The notes: generated by a model from the sequence alone, not told the origin. DNA of 64,000 nt from Macrobrachium rosenbergii (GCF_040412425.1 NC_089789.1:42461106-42525105); one strand, 5' to 3'. Numbered from the stretch's first letter, positions 11,147-22,370 are shown. Translations and numbers: made by a program.

Positions 11147-11749
11147 CTCCCTGGAACATGTTTCGCCATTGTCCGCTACTTTTTCGTGCGAATAAAGTTG
11201 TTCTCACTTCCAACCGATTTCTTCTTAACAACCTACCGTTCGGGAAAGAGCATTTCTCGAAAGGTGAAATGTCACCATTTCTTTGAGAGAACATGCCCAC
11301 ACGCGCGCGCGAACACACTTACATAAACACACACACACAAACACACATACACGTGTACACGTACACACCCGCGATTATCTGTTGTTCTCTATTTCATATT
11401 AATGTAGAATGAAAAACAAGTATTTATTTGGTTTTTATTTATTTATTCATTAATTTTCAATCTTAGACGCAAAGAATGAATAGTGGAACTAATCCACAAA
11501 TATGTAAATATAAATAATATTTATCTATATTTTATATATGTTTGTTAAGTAATATTTGTCTGTATTAATTTTTGATATATTTGTTTTTCTTCGAAACAAA
11601 ATAATTGCGTAAATCAATAGATAAAGTGACTTAGAAACAAATAATATTATTTATACTTAATTCTTTATTTAAACTAATCTAAACTAATATTCATAAAATC
11701 TTCCAGTTGCATAATCCTTCAAAGGAGGCATTGATCAGTGATGCTACGT

Positions 11750-11811
<62 letters not shown>

Positions 11812-12052
11812 AAAGAACATACAACTACCACCAACACCAAGGCGTTTAATTGTTTCCTGTTTTATGAAAAATGGAAAGAGAATCCTGACGGAAAAGAAAT
11901 GAAAATATCTGAAAACGTGTCAGAGAGATCAACTTCAGCTACACGAGAATCCTGGCGTCATTTCGTATCATTAGACATCGTTCGGTCTCAAAATTAATCG
12001 GGTCTTATTGTATGGCCAAGGTTGTTATTGAAGAGTGCCAGAAAAAATGTAG
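11146..12052. other. Intron F-G unique AT-rich stretch with one (CT)n tract
   Basis: Contains a (CT)n microsatellite at 11752-11807 and a short CA-rich segment near 11297-11365. No AST-B-type exon is seen. Confidence 0.65.
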
Positions 12053-12424
12053 TTTCAGTTTTTCTATAAAAACTGTTGTACTTGATTTTGTCTGTCCGTC
12101 CGCACTTTTTCTGTCCGCCCTCAGATCTTAAAACTACTGAGGCTGAGGGCTGCTGGGGTGGTATGTGGATCATCCAACCTTTCAGTCATCAAACATACCA
12201 AAAGTGCAGCCCTCTAGCCCCAGTAGTTTTTATTTCATTTAAGGTTAAAGTTAGCCGTGATCGTGCTTCTGGCAACGCAACAACAAAGGCCACCATGGCA
12301 GCTGGTTCAAGATCCATGGGTCGCGGCTCATACAGAACTATACCGAGACCACCGAAAGATAGATCTATTTTCGGTGGCCTTGATTATACGTTCTATGGAA
12401 AACTCGCATATTTTACTTGTTTTT
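12053..12424 (+). mobile_element. Dispersed multi-hairpin element, copy 1
   Basis: Shares its full layout with copies at 24.27, 27.43 and 38.01 kb. The order is: a short terminal hairpin (TTTTTCTATAAAAA type), a pyrimidine run with TGTCCGTCCGCAC, a long hairpin (arms around 12127-12160 and 12190-12230), then a third hairpin with CCACCGAAA / TTTCGGTGG (12348-12378). This copy is the most divergent of the four: the long-hairpin left arm has changed to GCTGGGGTGG, and the final GCGCCGAAG hairpin is missing. Lies in AST-B intron F-G. No coding capacity is visible, so I infer a non-autonomous repeat. Confidence 0.8.
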
Positions 12425-12989
12425 CTAATGATTTGATGGTAGCTGATAATCATTTTCTTGAACTGGTCTTTTTGATTTGCATGTTCGTGTGTTTTTTCTT
12501 ACAGTGTTTTCAACAAATTTTTTGACAAAATTCTTTTCGTAGTTTTTTGAGGGAGTTTTTCTCATCTTGTCTTTCGATTGATGGTTTGAATAACAATTCT
12601 ATTTTTCTTATTAGGGTCGCCCAAAACTGTTTTTTTTAATTGATTCGTTTATCCAAAAGTGTTTTGAAACTGTTTGAACGCAATTTTTTTTTTTTTGAGT
12701 AAATTCATCTCTGGTCAGTTGTTTTTTTACCAACTTTTTTTCCAAACACATTACAACAAAAACTTCTCTGACCGTTTGCTTTTGCAATATGTTTTCCCAC
12801 AAAAACTTTAAATTTTAATTTTTTAATTTTAATTTAGATTTTTATCATTCAGCCAGATTCTTTTAAAGTAAATAATTCAACTAGAGCCTTATTCTTGAAG
12901 TTTGTTTTTAAAAGGATGTTCCCCCCCCCCCAGAAGCTTTTTCAGGGTCAGTGATTTTTCAAAAGATATTCTTGCCAGGACGTATTTTT

Positions 12990-13075
12990 TCACTGAGTAT
13001 TTTTTTCCAATAACAGGATTTGGAAAATACATTTTTTTATTCATAAAATGTATGTTGTTATTATTATTATATTTA

Positions 13076-13142
<67 letters not shown>

Positions 13143-13212
13143 TCCTTGAGTGTTCTTCCCAATAACAGGATTTGGAAAATAAATGGTTTTCTATTTTTAC
13201 TCATAAAATGTA

Positions 13213-13276
<64 letters not shown>

Positions 13277-13346
13277 TCCCTGAGGTTTTTCCCAATAACA
13301 GAGTTTGGAAAATACACGGTTTTCTATTTTTTACTCATAAAGTGTA

Positions 13347-13422
<76 letters not shown>

Positions 13423-13493
13423 TCCCTGAGTGTTTTTTCCCAATAACAGGATTTGGAAAATACACGGTTTTCTATTTTTACTCATAAAGTGTA

Positions 13494-13559
<66 letters not shown>

Positions 13560-13560
13560 A
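12990..13560. repeat. Composite tandem array: (TTA)n plus about 70-bp flank, four units
   Basis: The spacer CCAATAACAGGATTTGGAAA recurs at about 13007, 13159, 13292 and 13440. Each copy is followed by a TTTACTCATAAA-type segment and a TTA tract of 55-90 bp. Spacing varies (133-152 bp) with tract length. The last tract ends about 100 bp before exon G. Confidence 0.92.
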
Positions 13561-13655
13561 ATCGTTGTTGCTGTTGTTATTACTTTGTAAAATAATCCCA
13601 ATAGAAAATAAAATTTTGTAAAAAATAAAAAAAGAAAAAACTTTTTATGCGACAG

Positions 13656-13733
13656 GGATCATGGGGCAAACGTGATGTACCAGCAGAGACATTGGAGGAG
13701 CTGGAGAAGCGAGCCGGATGGTCCAGTCTTCAG
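13656..13733 (+). CDS. AstB: AST-B/MIP prepropeptide, exon G (internal)
   Basis: A 78-nt phase 0-0 exon after ttttatgcgacag, with consensus donor CAG|gtgagc. It reads GSWGKR, DVPAETLEELEKR, AGWSSLQ. The first part closes NSWSSLQGSW-amide begun in exon F. An acidic 13-residue spacer ending in KR follows. AGWSSLQ then opens another peptide that should be closed by GSW-GKR at the start of exon H, but exon H is damaged there. The upstream 3.3-kb intron carries composite CT and TTA repeat arrays and one dispersed multi-hairpin element. Confidence 0.92.
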
Positions 13734-13744
13734 GTGAGCTCCTG

Positions 13745-14160
13745 ACTGGTCCCATGTTTATGTATCCTTAAAGGATTTATGTTTATGTATCCTTGAAGAT
13801 TTCATTTTTATATATCCTTGAAGATTTCATTTTTATATATCCTTAAGGACTTCACTGTTTATGTATCCTTGAAGATTTTATTTTTATGTATCCTTGAAGA
13901 TTTAGTTTTTATGTATCCTTAAGGATTTCACTGTGTTTATGTATCTTTGAAGATTTCATGTTTATGTATCCTTGAAGATTTCATGTTTATGTACCCTTAA
14001 AGATTTCATGTTTATGTATCTTTAAAGATTTCATGTTTATGTATCCTTAAAGATTTCATTTTTATGTATCCTTAAAGATTTCATTTTTATGTATCCTTAA
14101 GGACTTCACTATGTTTATGTATCCTTGAAGATTTCGTTTGTATGTATCCTTAATGACTTC
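13745..14160. repeat. About 25-bp minisatellite in intron G-H
   Basis: About 16 degenerate units of TTTATGTATCCTTAAAGATT with TCAT. It starts almost at the donor of exon G. Confidence 0.92.
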
Positions 14161-14282
14161 ACCATGCTTATGTGTTTTGCTGTAATGAACGAGTTATTTC
14201 AAGCAATGTTATTGTTGTCATTGTTATTGCATATTCAGCTCCTACTTACGAGACTTTCTCAACTCACGCCTTTCCCCAACAG

Positions 14283-14537
14283 GGATCTTAAAAGAGGCGG
14301 AAGAACCCTCCACGGCGCCTGGAAACGTTGGCTTCGTAGACTCCCCCGACGACTTCACAGATGAGGACGAGCAGGAACAGGAAGAAGAAGAGCTGCAGAG
14401 GGCGCTGCTGTCTCCCGTGGCCTTAGCTAGACTCATGAAGGCCACGCCCCAGAAGCGCGGGTGGTCCATCTGGGGCAAGAAGCCCGATTATCCTGCAAGG
14501 GTGTCTCCCCGTTCAACTAATTGGTCCAGTCTCAGAG
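14283..14537 (+). CDS. AstB: AST-B/MIP prepropeptide, exon H (frame broken at 5' end)
   Basis: This exon starts after tttccccaacag. Read in phase 0 from exon G it gives Gly-Ser-stop (TAA at 14289-14291), where GSW-GKR is expected to finish AGWSSLQGSW-amide. From 14294 the other frame is clearly coding: EAEEPSTAPG, an acidic spacer (DDFTDEDEQEQEEEE), a hydrophobic stretch (ALLSPVALARLM), KATPQKR, GWSIW-GKK, then RVSPR and STNWSSLRG. The exon ends at G|gtgagc, phase 1, which matches exon I. It is 255 nt and needs 262, a 7-nt deficit like exon E. A second AG at 14295-14296 could restore frame if used as acceptor, but would drop the GSW-GKR. GWSIW has only two residues between its tryptophans. 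Confidence 0.85.
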
Positions 14538-15352
14538 GTGAGCGAACTGGGAGTGAGTTTTCTTAGAGCTCTAGAGTGGGACTGGATAGGTCTTAGAAAC
14601 AGGGGTTTGCACTTTTAAAAGGTGGACCGATCTCATCGTGACCAACTGGATCTCTTATCATTTATCTGAGAATAATGAGTCATGTTTTGGAAACTCTAGA
14701 TGGTCTTCAGAAGCTGGTCTGTTACAGGTACGGTTTTGACTAGAAAGAGAGGTTCATTTCTGAGAGATCTGGACTAGGGCTGGAAAGGTCCCATTCCAGA
14801 TAGGTCTTAGATAGGTCTTAAAAATATAGTCCGATCTTACTGGGAGCAACGAGGAAAATGGGTCTGTTTTGTAAGCTCCAAATGGATTTTGAATACTGTT
14901 GCAAGTATGGTTTTAACTGGAAAAAAAAGCATGTATTAAATGCATCTACTGAAATCAAGAAACTGGTCTTAGTTTTTTCAGCTAGAAAAATCGTGGCTTG
15001 TTTAAGTATGTGACTAGAGAAAGTATCTTAGGCTCAGTAAACTTGTCATAAAGATAATGATTCATTAAGAAAGATAGTGGCCCAGTATCATAGGTAGCAA
15101 AGGGACTTGAGAAACTTTGATTAGAGATAATTAATTGATTCAGTTTTTGTTATTGCACACAGTATCAGGTATACAACAACTTGTTTAACGTTAAAATTAA
15201 TTCTGTATAATGGTTGTCCCAGTCCTAGATTCTTACATAAAAAAATTATTTTTGAAATGATTTTTTTTTTCCAAAAGTTCAGTTAAGATAATCCTTACTC
15301 TTGGTCAATACCTGTTGGAAATGTCACACTTTCTCTGCCTACGGGTGAACGG

Positions 15353-15354
<2 letters not shown>
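14538..15354. other. Intron H-I
   Basis: Mostly unique sequence with degenerate recurrences of GATAGGTCTTAGA-like words at 14586-14825. No other structure is noted. Confidence 0.55.

Positions 15355-15404
<50 letters not shown>
15355..15404. repeat. (CT)n microsatellite upstream of exon I
   Basis: About 25 units, ending 40 bp before exon I. Confidence 0.95.
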
Positions 15405-15407
<3 letters not shown>

Positions 15408-15444
15408 ACAGGTCTTACCCCACAGCTTTCCCCTCTTCCAACAG

Positions 15445-15552
15445 GTACCTGGGGAAAGCGCAGTGCAGATTGGAGTAGTCTGAGGGGAGCCTGGGGAAAG
15501 AAAAACACTGATTGGTCACAGTTCCGAGGATCTTGGGGAAAGCGAGCTCTAG
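15445..15552 (+). CDS. AstB: AST-B/MIP prepropeptide, exon I (internal)
   Basis: A 108-nt phase 1-1 exon after cttccaacag, with donor G|gtaagt. It closes STNWSSLRGTW-amide from exon H (TW-GKR). It then encodes SADWSSLRGAW-GKK and NTDWSQFRGSW-GKR, followed by Ala-Leu. This is the only exon in the window with two complete peptides separated by nothing but the processing sites. Both resemble known decapod AST-B peptides of the DWSSLRGAW type. The KK after the second peptide is an acceptable but less common convertase site. Confidence 0.94.
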
Positions 15553-15614
15553 GTAAGTAGTAGCAGTAATCAGCTGTTTTTGACATTTCAAAGGTTATGA
15601 TGTCACCTGTGTTT

Positions 15615-16110
15615 GCTTTTTTTGTTTGTAGTCAGCCTCCCTAAGAAGGTTTCGCTGTCATCAGCGGTTGTTTGTTTGTTTGTTTGTAGTCTACCTCCAT
15701 AAGAAGGTTATGCTGTTATCTAAATTTGTTTGTTTATAGTCTGCCTCTCTAAATATGACGTGCTATCCTCCGTTTGTTTGTTTGTTTGTTCCTACTTTGT
15801 CTACCTTTCATAGTACAGGATTTCACCTGCGCTTAATCTCCAAAGTAGATTTAAATCTTCACAAACATTGTCCCGTTCGCTCGTTTGTGCGTTCATTCAA
15901 TTTTCTGTATGTGCTGTAATTTTTCTGGTGATGGTTTAGTTTTCTGTTTGTGATTTAATATTTATGTTTTTACTTTAATTTTTCTCTTTGTGCTTAAATT
16001 ATTTTGTTTGTGCTGTAATTTTTCTCACTGTGCTTAAATTTTTTTGCTTGTGCTTGCAGTTTTGTTTGTTCATAAATGTCCTGCTTGTGCTTTTAATGTT
16101 TATGTTTGTT
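15615..16110. repeat. Degenerate tandem repeats in intron I-J
   Basis: Three units of about 70 bp combine (TTTG)n with GTCTACCTCCATAAGAAGG-like text (15615-15810). They are followed by about 24-bp units around TTTTTCTCTTTGTGCTTAAA (15900-16110). Confidence 0.7.
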
Positions 16111-16354
16111 TACTGGTAATAAGTTTTTAATTTTACTTTGTTTTGTTTCATATGTTTTTTTATTCAGTTTCTGGTATCAGTTCTGTTTATTATAAAGAAT
16201 ATCCGGAATATGTTCGACTGGTTTTCACGAAATATTTTTGGAAATTGCCAGAGATTTTACTGTGGATCGGGATCTAGAGGCATTACTCTTCCCTCTGGTG
16301 GCATGTCACTCTTGCGACCTCACACCTTCGGTAAATCGAAACATAAGTACTAGG

Positions 16355-16565
<211 letters not shown>

Positions 16566-16696
16566 TTACATCCTGGCTGAGATCACTACAGTCATCTAAC
16601 TACCAGGTGCATATTTCACTCCTTAAGTCAACCCAGCCACAATGTCCTTTATCGGAGCGTCCCATCAGCCCGTCCTAGCCCGGGAGTCGAGCCTCG

Positions 16697-16699
<3 letters not shown>

Positions 16700-16774
<75 letters not shown>
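16700..16774. repeat. (GA)n microsatellite
   Basis: About 37 perfect units. On the + strand most dinucleotide tracts of this class in the gene are CT; this one is reversed. Confidence 0.96.
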
Positions 16775-16776
<2 letters not shown>

Positions 16777-16847
16777 CCTATCTTCACTTTTTGCTTAACA
16801 TTCTCTAGATGTCAGTCACGATTCTCCCGTGAAATTCCGAAGTTCTG

Positions 16848-16849
16848 AA

Positions 16850-16892
<43 letters not shown>
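16848..16892. repeat. (TTA)n microsatellite
   Basis: About 14 units. Confidence 0.94.
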
Positions 16893-16896
<4 letters not shown>

Positions 16897-18069
16897 CAGT
16901 GTCAGTATATGTATATTGTCAGAGTTAGTGCATGCATCTGAGTGCACGGTTGAATTGCATGTACAAATGTCATTGCTTGTCATTGCATTGGGACCTTCAT
17001 GCTTAACTAATAGTTTTTCTTTCCACTTTTCTATCCTTTTCTATATTCTCGTTTTTCTGACCTTTCCTGTTGTGACACCAAATCTATATACAGAAGAGAT
17101 GGTTAAATAAGACTAATTTCTCACTCATTGTTTACCAGTCACTCAGTTTAGAGTTCCAAAAACAATAAATTTTATTGTTGTTTGTATTTTTTTATCTATT
17201 TATATATTCTCGTGTTTTTCTGACCTTTCCTTCCGTGACACCAAATCTATAAAATTGGGAAACGATTCTAAGACTAATTTCTTATTGATTGTTTACCAGT
17301 TACTGAGCTTAGAGTCTCACAAACAATTAATTCTCTCATTTCTATTATAAGCAGCTTACATACAAACAAGTTATTCTGTAATTAGAAGGCGGCAAAGAGT
17401 AGCGTAGATGAATAATTAGTCACTTCATTTAGTAAACTAGAATTAATATAATTATGCTTCTTTATCACTCCTGTCAGTCGCTGGAATGATAAAGATTTTC
17501 AAAGTGGAATGGTCCAAGAAGTTACGTAATATTGAATAATAAATATTTTAACGTTTTTTAAATCTTATGTGCAGTAATTCCCAAGCTTTACGGTTTAACT
17601 AATTATTATTATTTATTTATTTATTCATTTATATACTCATTTATTTTATAGCCAGCATTATGCATGGCGCATGTATTCAATATATCTTCCTGGGAGCCTA
17701 TGTTGCGCACTTAACTAAATATATCTTTAGTTCAAGATTTTCAATAATATATTTCAGGCACAGTAAGATGTTTCCTTTAATTATTATTATTATTATTGCT
17801 GCTGTTGTTTAGTCATCACTACAAACTGTACTTCTGAATCAAAACGAGATTTAAAAAAAAAACTTATTTCTCAGTTCCTAGAATTGATCTTTCATTATTC
17901 AGTCCTCTTGGGAACGACAGAAATGTCCTAAAGCCTTCAACCTTCACCTTTGAGCCTTTGAAAACTTGACCCTTAACCTTTAACCCTTGAGCCCTGAGGC
18001 TCGAGAAGCTTCTCCTTGGAGGAATACCTTGGAAGAGGAGATCAAGACGCCTTCTTCGGTAATTACTTT
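16893..18069. other. Intron I-J, unique AT-rich sequence
   Basis: A word set around TTCTCGTTTTTCTGACCTTTCC recurs at about 17045 and 17207, followed in each case by ACACCAAATCTATA, a local duplication of roughly 160-bp offset. Nothing else is recognised. Confidence 0.55.
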
Positions 18070-18510
18070 GAGCCTAGACCCTTGACCTTTGAGCTTTGAG
18101 AGTCTTGACCTTTGAGCTTTGAGAACCTTGATCCTTGAGCTTTGGGAGCCTTGACCCTTGAGATTTGAGAGCCTTGACCCTTGAGCTTTGGGAGCCTTGA
18201 CCCTTGAGCTTTGGGAACCTTGACTCGTGAGCTTTGGGAGCCTTGGCCCTTGAGCTTTGAGAGTCTTGACTCGTGAGCTTTGGGAACCTTGACCCTTGAG
18301 CTTTGAGAGCCTTGACTCGTGAGCTTTGGGAACCTTGACCCTTGAGCTTTGAGAGCCTTGAACCTTGACCTTTAACCCTTGAGCCTCGAGAAGCTTCTCC
18401 TTGGTGGAATACTTTCGAGGAGGAGATTAGGACCCCTTCTTCGGTAATTACCTTGAGCCTCGACCCTTGACCCTTGAGCTTTAAGAGCCTTGACCTTTGA
18501 CCTTTCACCC
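18070..18510. repeat. 23-bp minisatellite just upstream of exon J
   Basis: Units of CTTGACCCTTGAGCTTTGGG plus AGC, period 23 bp. A larger block (GAAGCTTCTCCTTGG ... CCTTCTTCGG) recurs at 18006, 18390 and partly 18530. The minus-strand open frame across it only reflects the repeat. Confidence 0.93.
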
Positions 18511-18627
18511 TTGAGCCATGAGCCACGAGAAGCTTCTCATCAGAGGAACACCTTGAAGACGCCTTCTTCAGGTAGTCATCCTGACGGGATTCTCACACTG
18601 TTTTTTATCTTTCTCTCGCTGCTACAG

Positions 18628-18662
18628 GTGAAGACGACGCCGGCGCCCCACAGACAGCCTAA
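18628..18662 (+). CDS. AstB: AST-B/MIP prepropeptide, exon J (terminal coding part)
   Basis: After acceptor ctcgctgctacag the phase-1 frame from exon I continues Gly-Glu-Asp-Asp-Ala-Gly-Ala-Pro-Gln-Thr-Ala and stops at TAA (18660-18662). The exact phase match, good acceptor and prompt stop support this as the terminal exon, giving a short acidic C-terminal tail with no further peptide. The assignment rests on phase and splice-site quality, not homology, so an unseen exon in the 3.1-kb intron cannot be excluded. Confidence 0.72.
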
Positions 18663-19140
18663 GCAAGGAGAAACATCAGCAAGAAGCAACAGGACCCCTC
18701 AGAACTATAGAGTTTTGGATTTCGTTTCCTTCTTTTGTGTTTTATTTTGTCGGCAAAATTTTGACAGAATATTGCGCTCCATAATCGTCATTGCTCTTAT
18801 GTTTTCGGTTTTTCCAGTTTTGAAGATGTTGGATATATAAATATATATATATATATATATGAGTGTTCGATGTCAAATGATTAAGAAATGTTCTATTGAA
18901 CTGTCCATATGGAAATATGTACAACTTTAGAAATTACATATATCAATAGGTTATATATACGCATGTAAACATACAGTCCATATATGTATATATATATATA
19001 TGTTGGCACGTATGTGTATGTGTGTATATGTATGAATGAATGTACCATTTGCCTTCTGGGAAAATCGTATTGTGTATGTATGCACAATTAAATGTGTAAC
19101 TCAAATAATACATTAACAAATAAATATTAGAAATAAAGGC
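18663..19140 (+). other. AstB: Probable 3' UTR of the AST-B gene
   Basis: AT-rich sequence follows the TAA, with short TA runs. AATAAA hexamers lie at 19119-19124 and 19132-19137, and a later one at 19520-19525. Any of these could direct polyadenylation. The 3' end has not been fixed by a GU-rich element or transcript. Confidence 0.45.
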
Positions 19141-19980
19141 AGTATTATATTTTTATTTGCAGAACATATATCGATATAAATATATATGCATAGTTATATG
19201 TATATTTATATATATGTATATATGTAATATATATATACATAGAGTATGCATAGAAATATACATATATATAAAATTATATATAAAAGTGTATGTGTGTATA
19301 GAATTATCAGTATTGTTATTCTTGTAGGACTCCTTCAGACATATCGTTTGCGCAGACTTTATAATATTGAGTCGCATTTCGGAAAAATCAAAAACATTTC
19401 TCAATAGAGACTGGTATCAATCTGTTTGGCAGACGCCCGCCCTTCCCACAGTGAAGGGCGGGGCGGGGAGACACGTAAAATAAACCTTGTTAATATTTGT
19501 TTTGTATTTAATCAGTTCAAATAAAATATTGAAAACCTTCCCCATTTTGTATCTCTCTTTTGTTTACGTTAGACGCCATCTTGGTTTGGGAAAGTTGCCA
19601 GATGTTCGGTTATGCGAAGATTTTTCACGGGGCTGTTGCCATTTCATGGTCGACGTCTGAAGGATAACTGAGTAAGGAGTAGAAATCTTAAAAGGTTTGG
19701 TGGTATTCCGTAAGCCTAAACGATTGATTAGTCTTAGACGTCCAGAAGATTGGTCGATCCATGAAATTCAGGCTGTCAAGCCAAGCACTGGGGGATTTTC
19801 AGCCATTCAGAGCTTAAGACAGTGGAAAGAGGGATTGGAGTGTTCTGACAGCAAGACAAAATAGACTCGGAAAACAAAGGAAATTTATGCAAGGACTTAA
19901 AGGTGGAACCGGGAGAAAACTTCACGAAGGTGCTGGACAGCAAGATTGAAGAAAGGAAGCGGACATGGAGGTAAAGTAAA
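19141..19980. other. Intergenic sequence downstream of AST-B
   Basis: Short AT microsatellite-like runs to 19280, then mixed unique sequence. No gene is recognised. Confidence 0.55.
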
Positions 19981-20125
19981 AGGTTAAAATTTTAGTAGAT
20001 GCAGTTAGGGGTCGAAGGGACGGCGCAAACACCCTTTAATAATGCCTACAGTGCACCATGTGAGGTGCACTGACGACACTACTTCCCTACGGGGTGGGTG
20101 TCTTGACGACTGCACTGGAGGGATG
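19981..20125. repeat. Candidate dispersed repeat with GTGCACC hairpin
   Basis: Contains a perfect 7-bp stem GTGCACC / GGTGCAC with a 6-base loop (20051-20070), followed by CCCTACGGGG. I believe similar text recurs in decapod sequences, but only one copy is in this window, so repeat status is inference. Confidence 0.4.
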
Positions 20126-21295
20126 ATCATTTAGAAGTATGCCCATCTAGATAGCCTATATACTCGTCTAGATATTATCTAGACTCATATTTTGAATCTG
20201 TAAAATATATGGAATGTGTGAACTTCTAGAATCTAGATATTTGGAATAAGGATTAACAATACTAGTCTTCTAGAAAATGGCATACTAGATGTTTTGACAT
20301 TTGTTCAACTTACCTGATTGTGTGGAGTATTAGATATCTAGGAAAACTGACGAAGTATTAATATCTAGAAGACTATACAGTATTTCTCTATTGAACACAA
20401 GCCCCAGAGGGGAGAAGGGGAATCGTTCCTCCTGAGGACTTCACTAAACCAAGAAGTATCCTTTAATCCTTTTGTTTCTAGTCAGCAATCTAAGAATCCT
20501 ATAGTATTAAATATTGGAGTCGAAATTGGTTATTCATGCATATTTGTCCTCATGTGAAATCACTTGAACGAAGCAACTGACACCAGTTTTTGACCAAAAC
20601 AGATGTTTTCCAGGTACCTGGTGCAAAGGTTGGCGGAAAGGTGCTGAAAGATACCTTAAAAATATGCCAGCAACACACATCAGTAACATATCGCATACAT
20701 ATCACATACAGGTTGAAAACAAGTCAGTGACTGTAAGTGGAGAACGAATCTTTGGCAAATGTTGGATGATCGTGTGAAGCACTGGTTAGGACCACCAACA
20801 AGTCGTTGGCTTGCATATAACCTGTTTGTGATATGTGGGACAAGTTGACCAAGATTGTCACAAAAATCGAAGTCATGCAACTCAGCCATAGCTCTGACAA
20901 GTTGACCAAGATTGGCACTGAAATCGAACTCATACATTGCTGATAGTGTGTGATGTCACCTGAATTGGTTATATGGTGAGAAGATTTGCACTACCTAGCC
21001 GATTATGAATTTCTTGATGCTCGTTTGGTATCAGCTGAACTATTGGTAAGACTATTGGCTAGTTGGTTCACAGTGGAGCAGCCAGGTTCTGAAATTGGCT
21101 AAAGCTAGTACTTGTATGACGCAGCTTAGTTTTGCACCATGTAACCAGTGCTGGTGACTGGATCAGTCGAGTGACGCCATCGCTCATATTGTGCACTTCT
21201 GCTGTTAAGGAGTGCACAGTTATTATGGTGGGGTCACAAAAATTTCAGCAAAATGGTGGAGCCTAGTAAAGTGCTTCTAATTGAGGATAAATTAG

Positions 21296-21297
<2 letters not shown>
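20126..21297. other. Unique intergenic stretch
   Basis: 20140-20380 is unusually rich in CTAGA / TCTAGA words. A 60-bp segment with GTTGACCAAGATTG is duplicated at about 20842 and 20900. No gene is recognised. Confidence 0.5.

Positions 21298-21383
<86 letters not shown>
21298..21383. repeat. (AT)n microsatellite
   Basis: About 43 AT units. Confidence 0.97.
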
Positions 21384-21386
<3 letters not shown>

Positions 21387-22189
21387 GTGGTGTGTGAGGT
21401 GGTTGTATCTTTGTAAAAATGCTGTAATGGACAAAGTCCTTTCCAGTGGTCTTTGTGCTTTGCTTGTCCTCATTTCTTCTGCTTACATTGCTGGGAGCAT
21501 CATCTGATTCGATTTCGAAAGGAAAGTGAAGAAAACGAAATTTTCAAACCATCAGAGGAGTTTAGGGACTCTGAGCAAGAACTTTCACCTTGAATGGAAA
21601 ACGGATGGGCAGTTGTACTGTACAGTCAACGCACTTGCAGAGGCGCTGAAGCTGGAATGACTGGAGGTTTCCTGGAAACTGAAACCGGTGATGGTAGACA
21701 GAAGTTGCGGCTACTGGTGAAATTGTTCGAAAGGGCAAGTTAGCAACGAATGCTAAAAAGACCAAGAGAGTGTAGGGGAGTAGATAGGAAGAAGACGAAA
21801 GAGGCTTATTATTGCGAATGGTGAAAACTGATGATAGAAGTCTGAGTAAGATGAAACAGTTGTTTCATTAGAGAATACCTAATTAAGCACATATCAGAAT
21901 CTGTTAAATGAGTCACAGAGCGTCAAGGTGAATGATGCACTATATGTAGACGTAATCGACGTCCTACTGATGAGGATTTTAGTAAACGTGTGAAGAAGTA
22001 GCTTTGCAACTACGGAAACCTTTTTGGAAAATGGCTTCACTTTTGATTTAGCAGTTTTAGGATAAATATGAAAGCGACCAGGGTCTTGATATCTCATGTA
22101 AAAATCAGTTTTCGTAAATGGAACCTGTATTTCATTTGAAAAAGATTTATGTATATATATATATTATATTTATATCTGAATTTCTGACT
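21384..22189. other. Unique intergenic stretch
   Basis: No splice-bounded or long open frame, no repeat of note. Confidence 0.5.
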
Positions 22190-22255
22190 CACATTGGAAC
22201 CAAACCCTGTCTTTCAAGTGAGAGTCCAGGACGTTAGCAATTCGACCCATGTGTT
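22190..22255 (-). repeat. tRNA-derived SINE-like remnant, minus strand
   Basis: The reverse complement contains CTTGAAAGACAGGGTTTGGTTCC, a degenerate B-box preceded by the same AAAGAC word as the SINE-like sequence at 29.06 kb. It abuts an (AT)n tract, as that copy does. Confidence 0.45.
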
Positions 22256-22260
22256 CATTT

Positions 22261-22370
<110 letters not shown>

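Noticed and set aside
10663..11286. 207-codon plus-strand open frame
   Set aside because: Mostly Ser-Leu repeats from (CT)n tracts and their spacers.
18074..18526. 150-codon minus-strand frame with KGQGSR-like repeats
   Set aside because: A 23-bp minisatellite inside the last AST-B intron, antisense to the gene.
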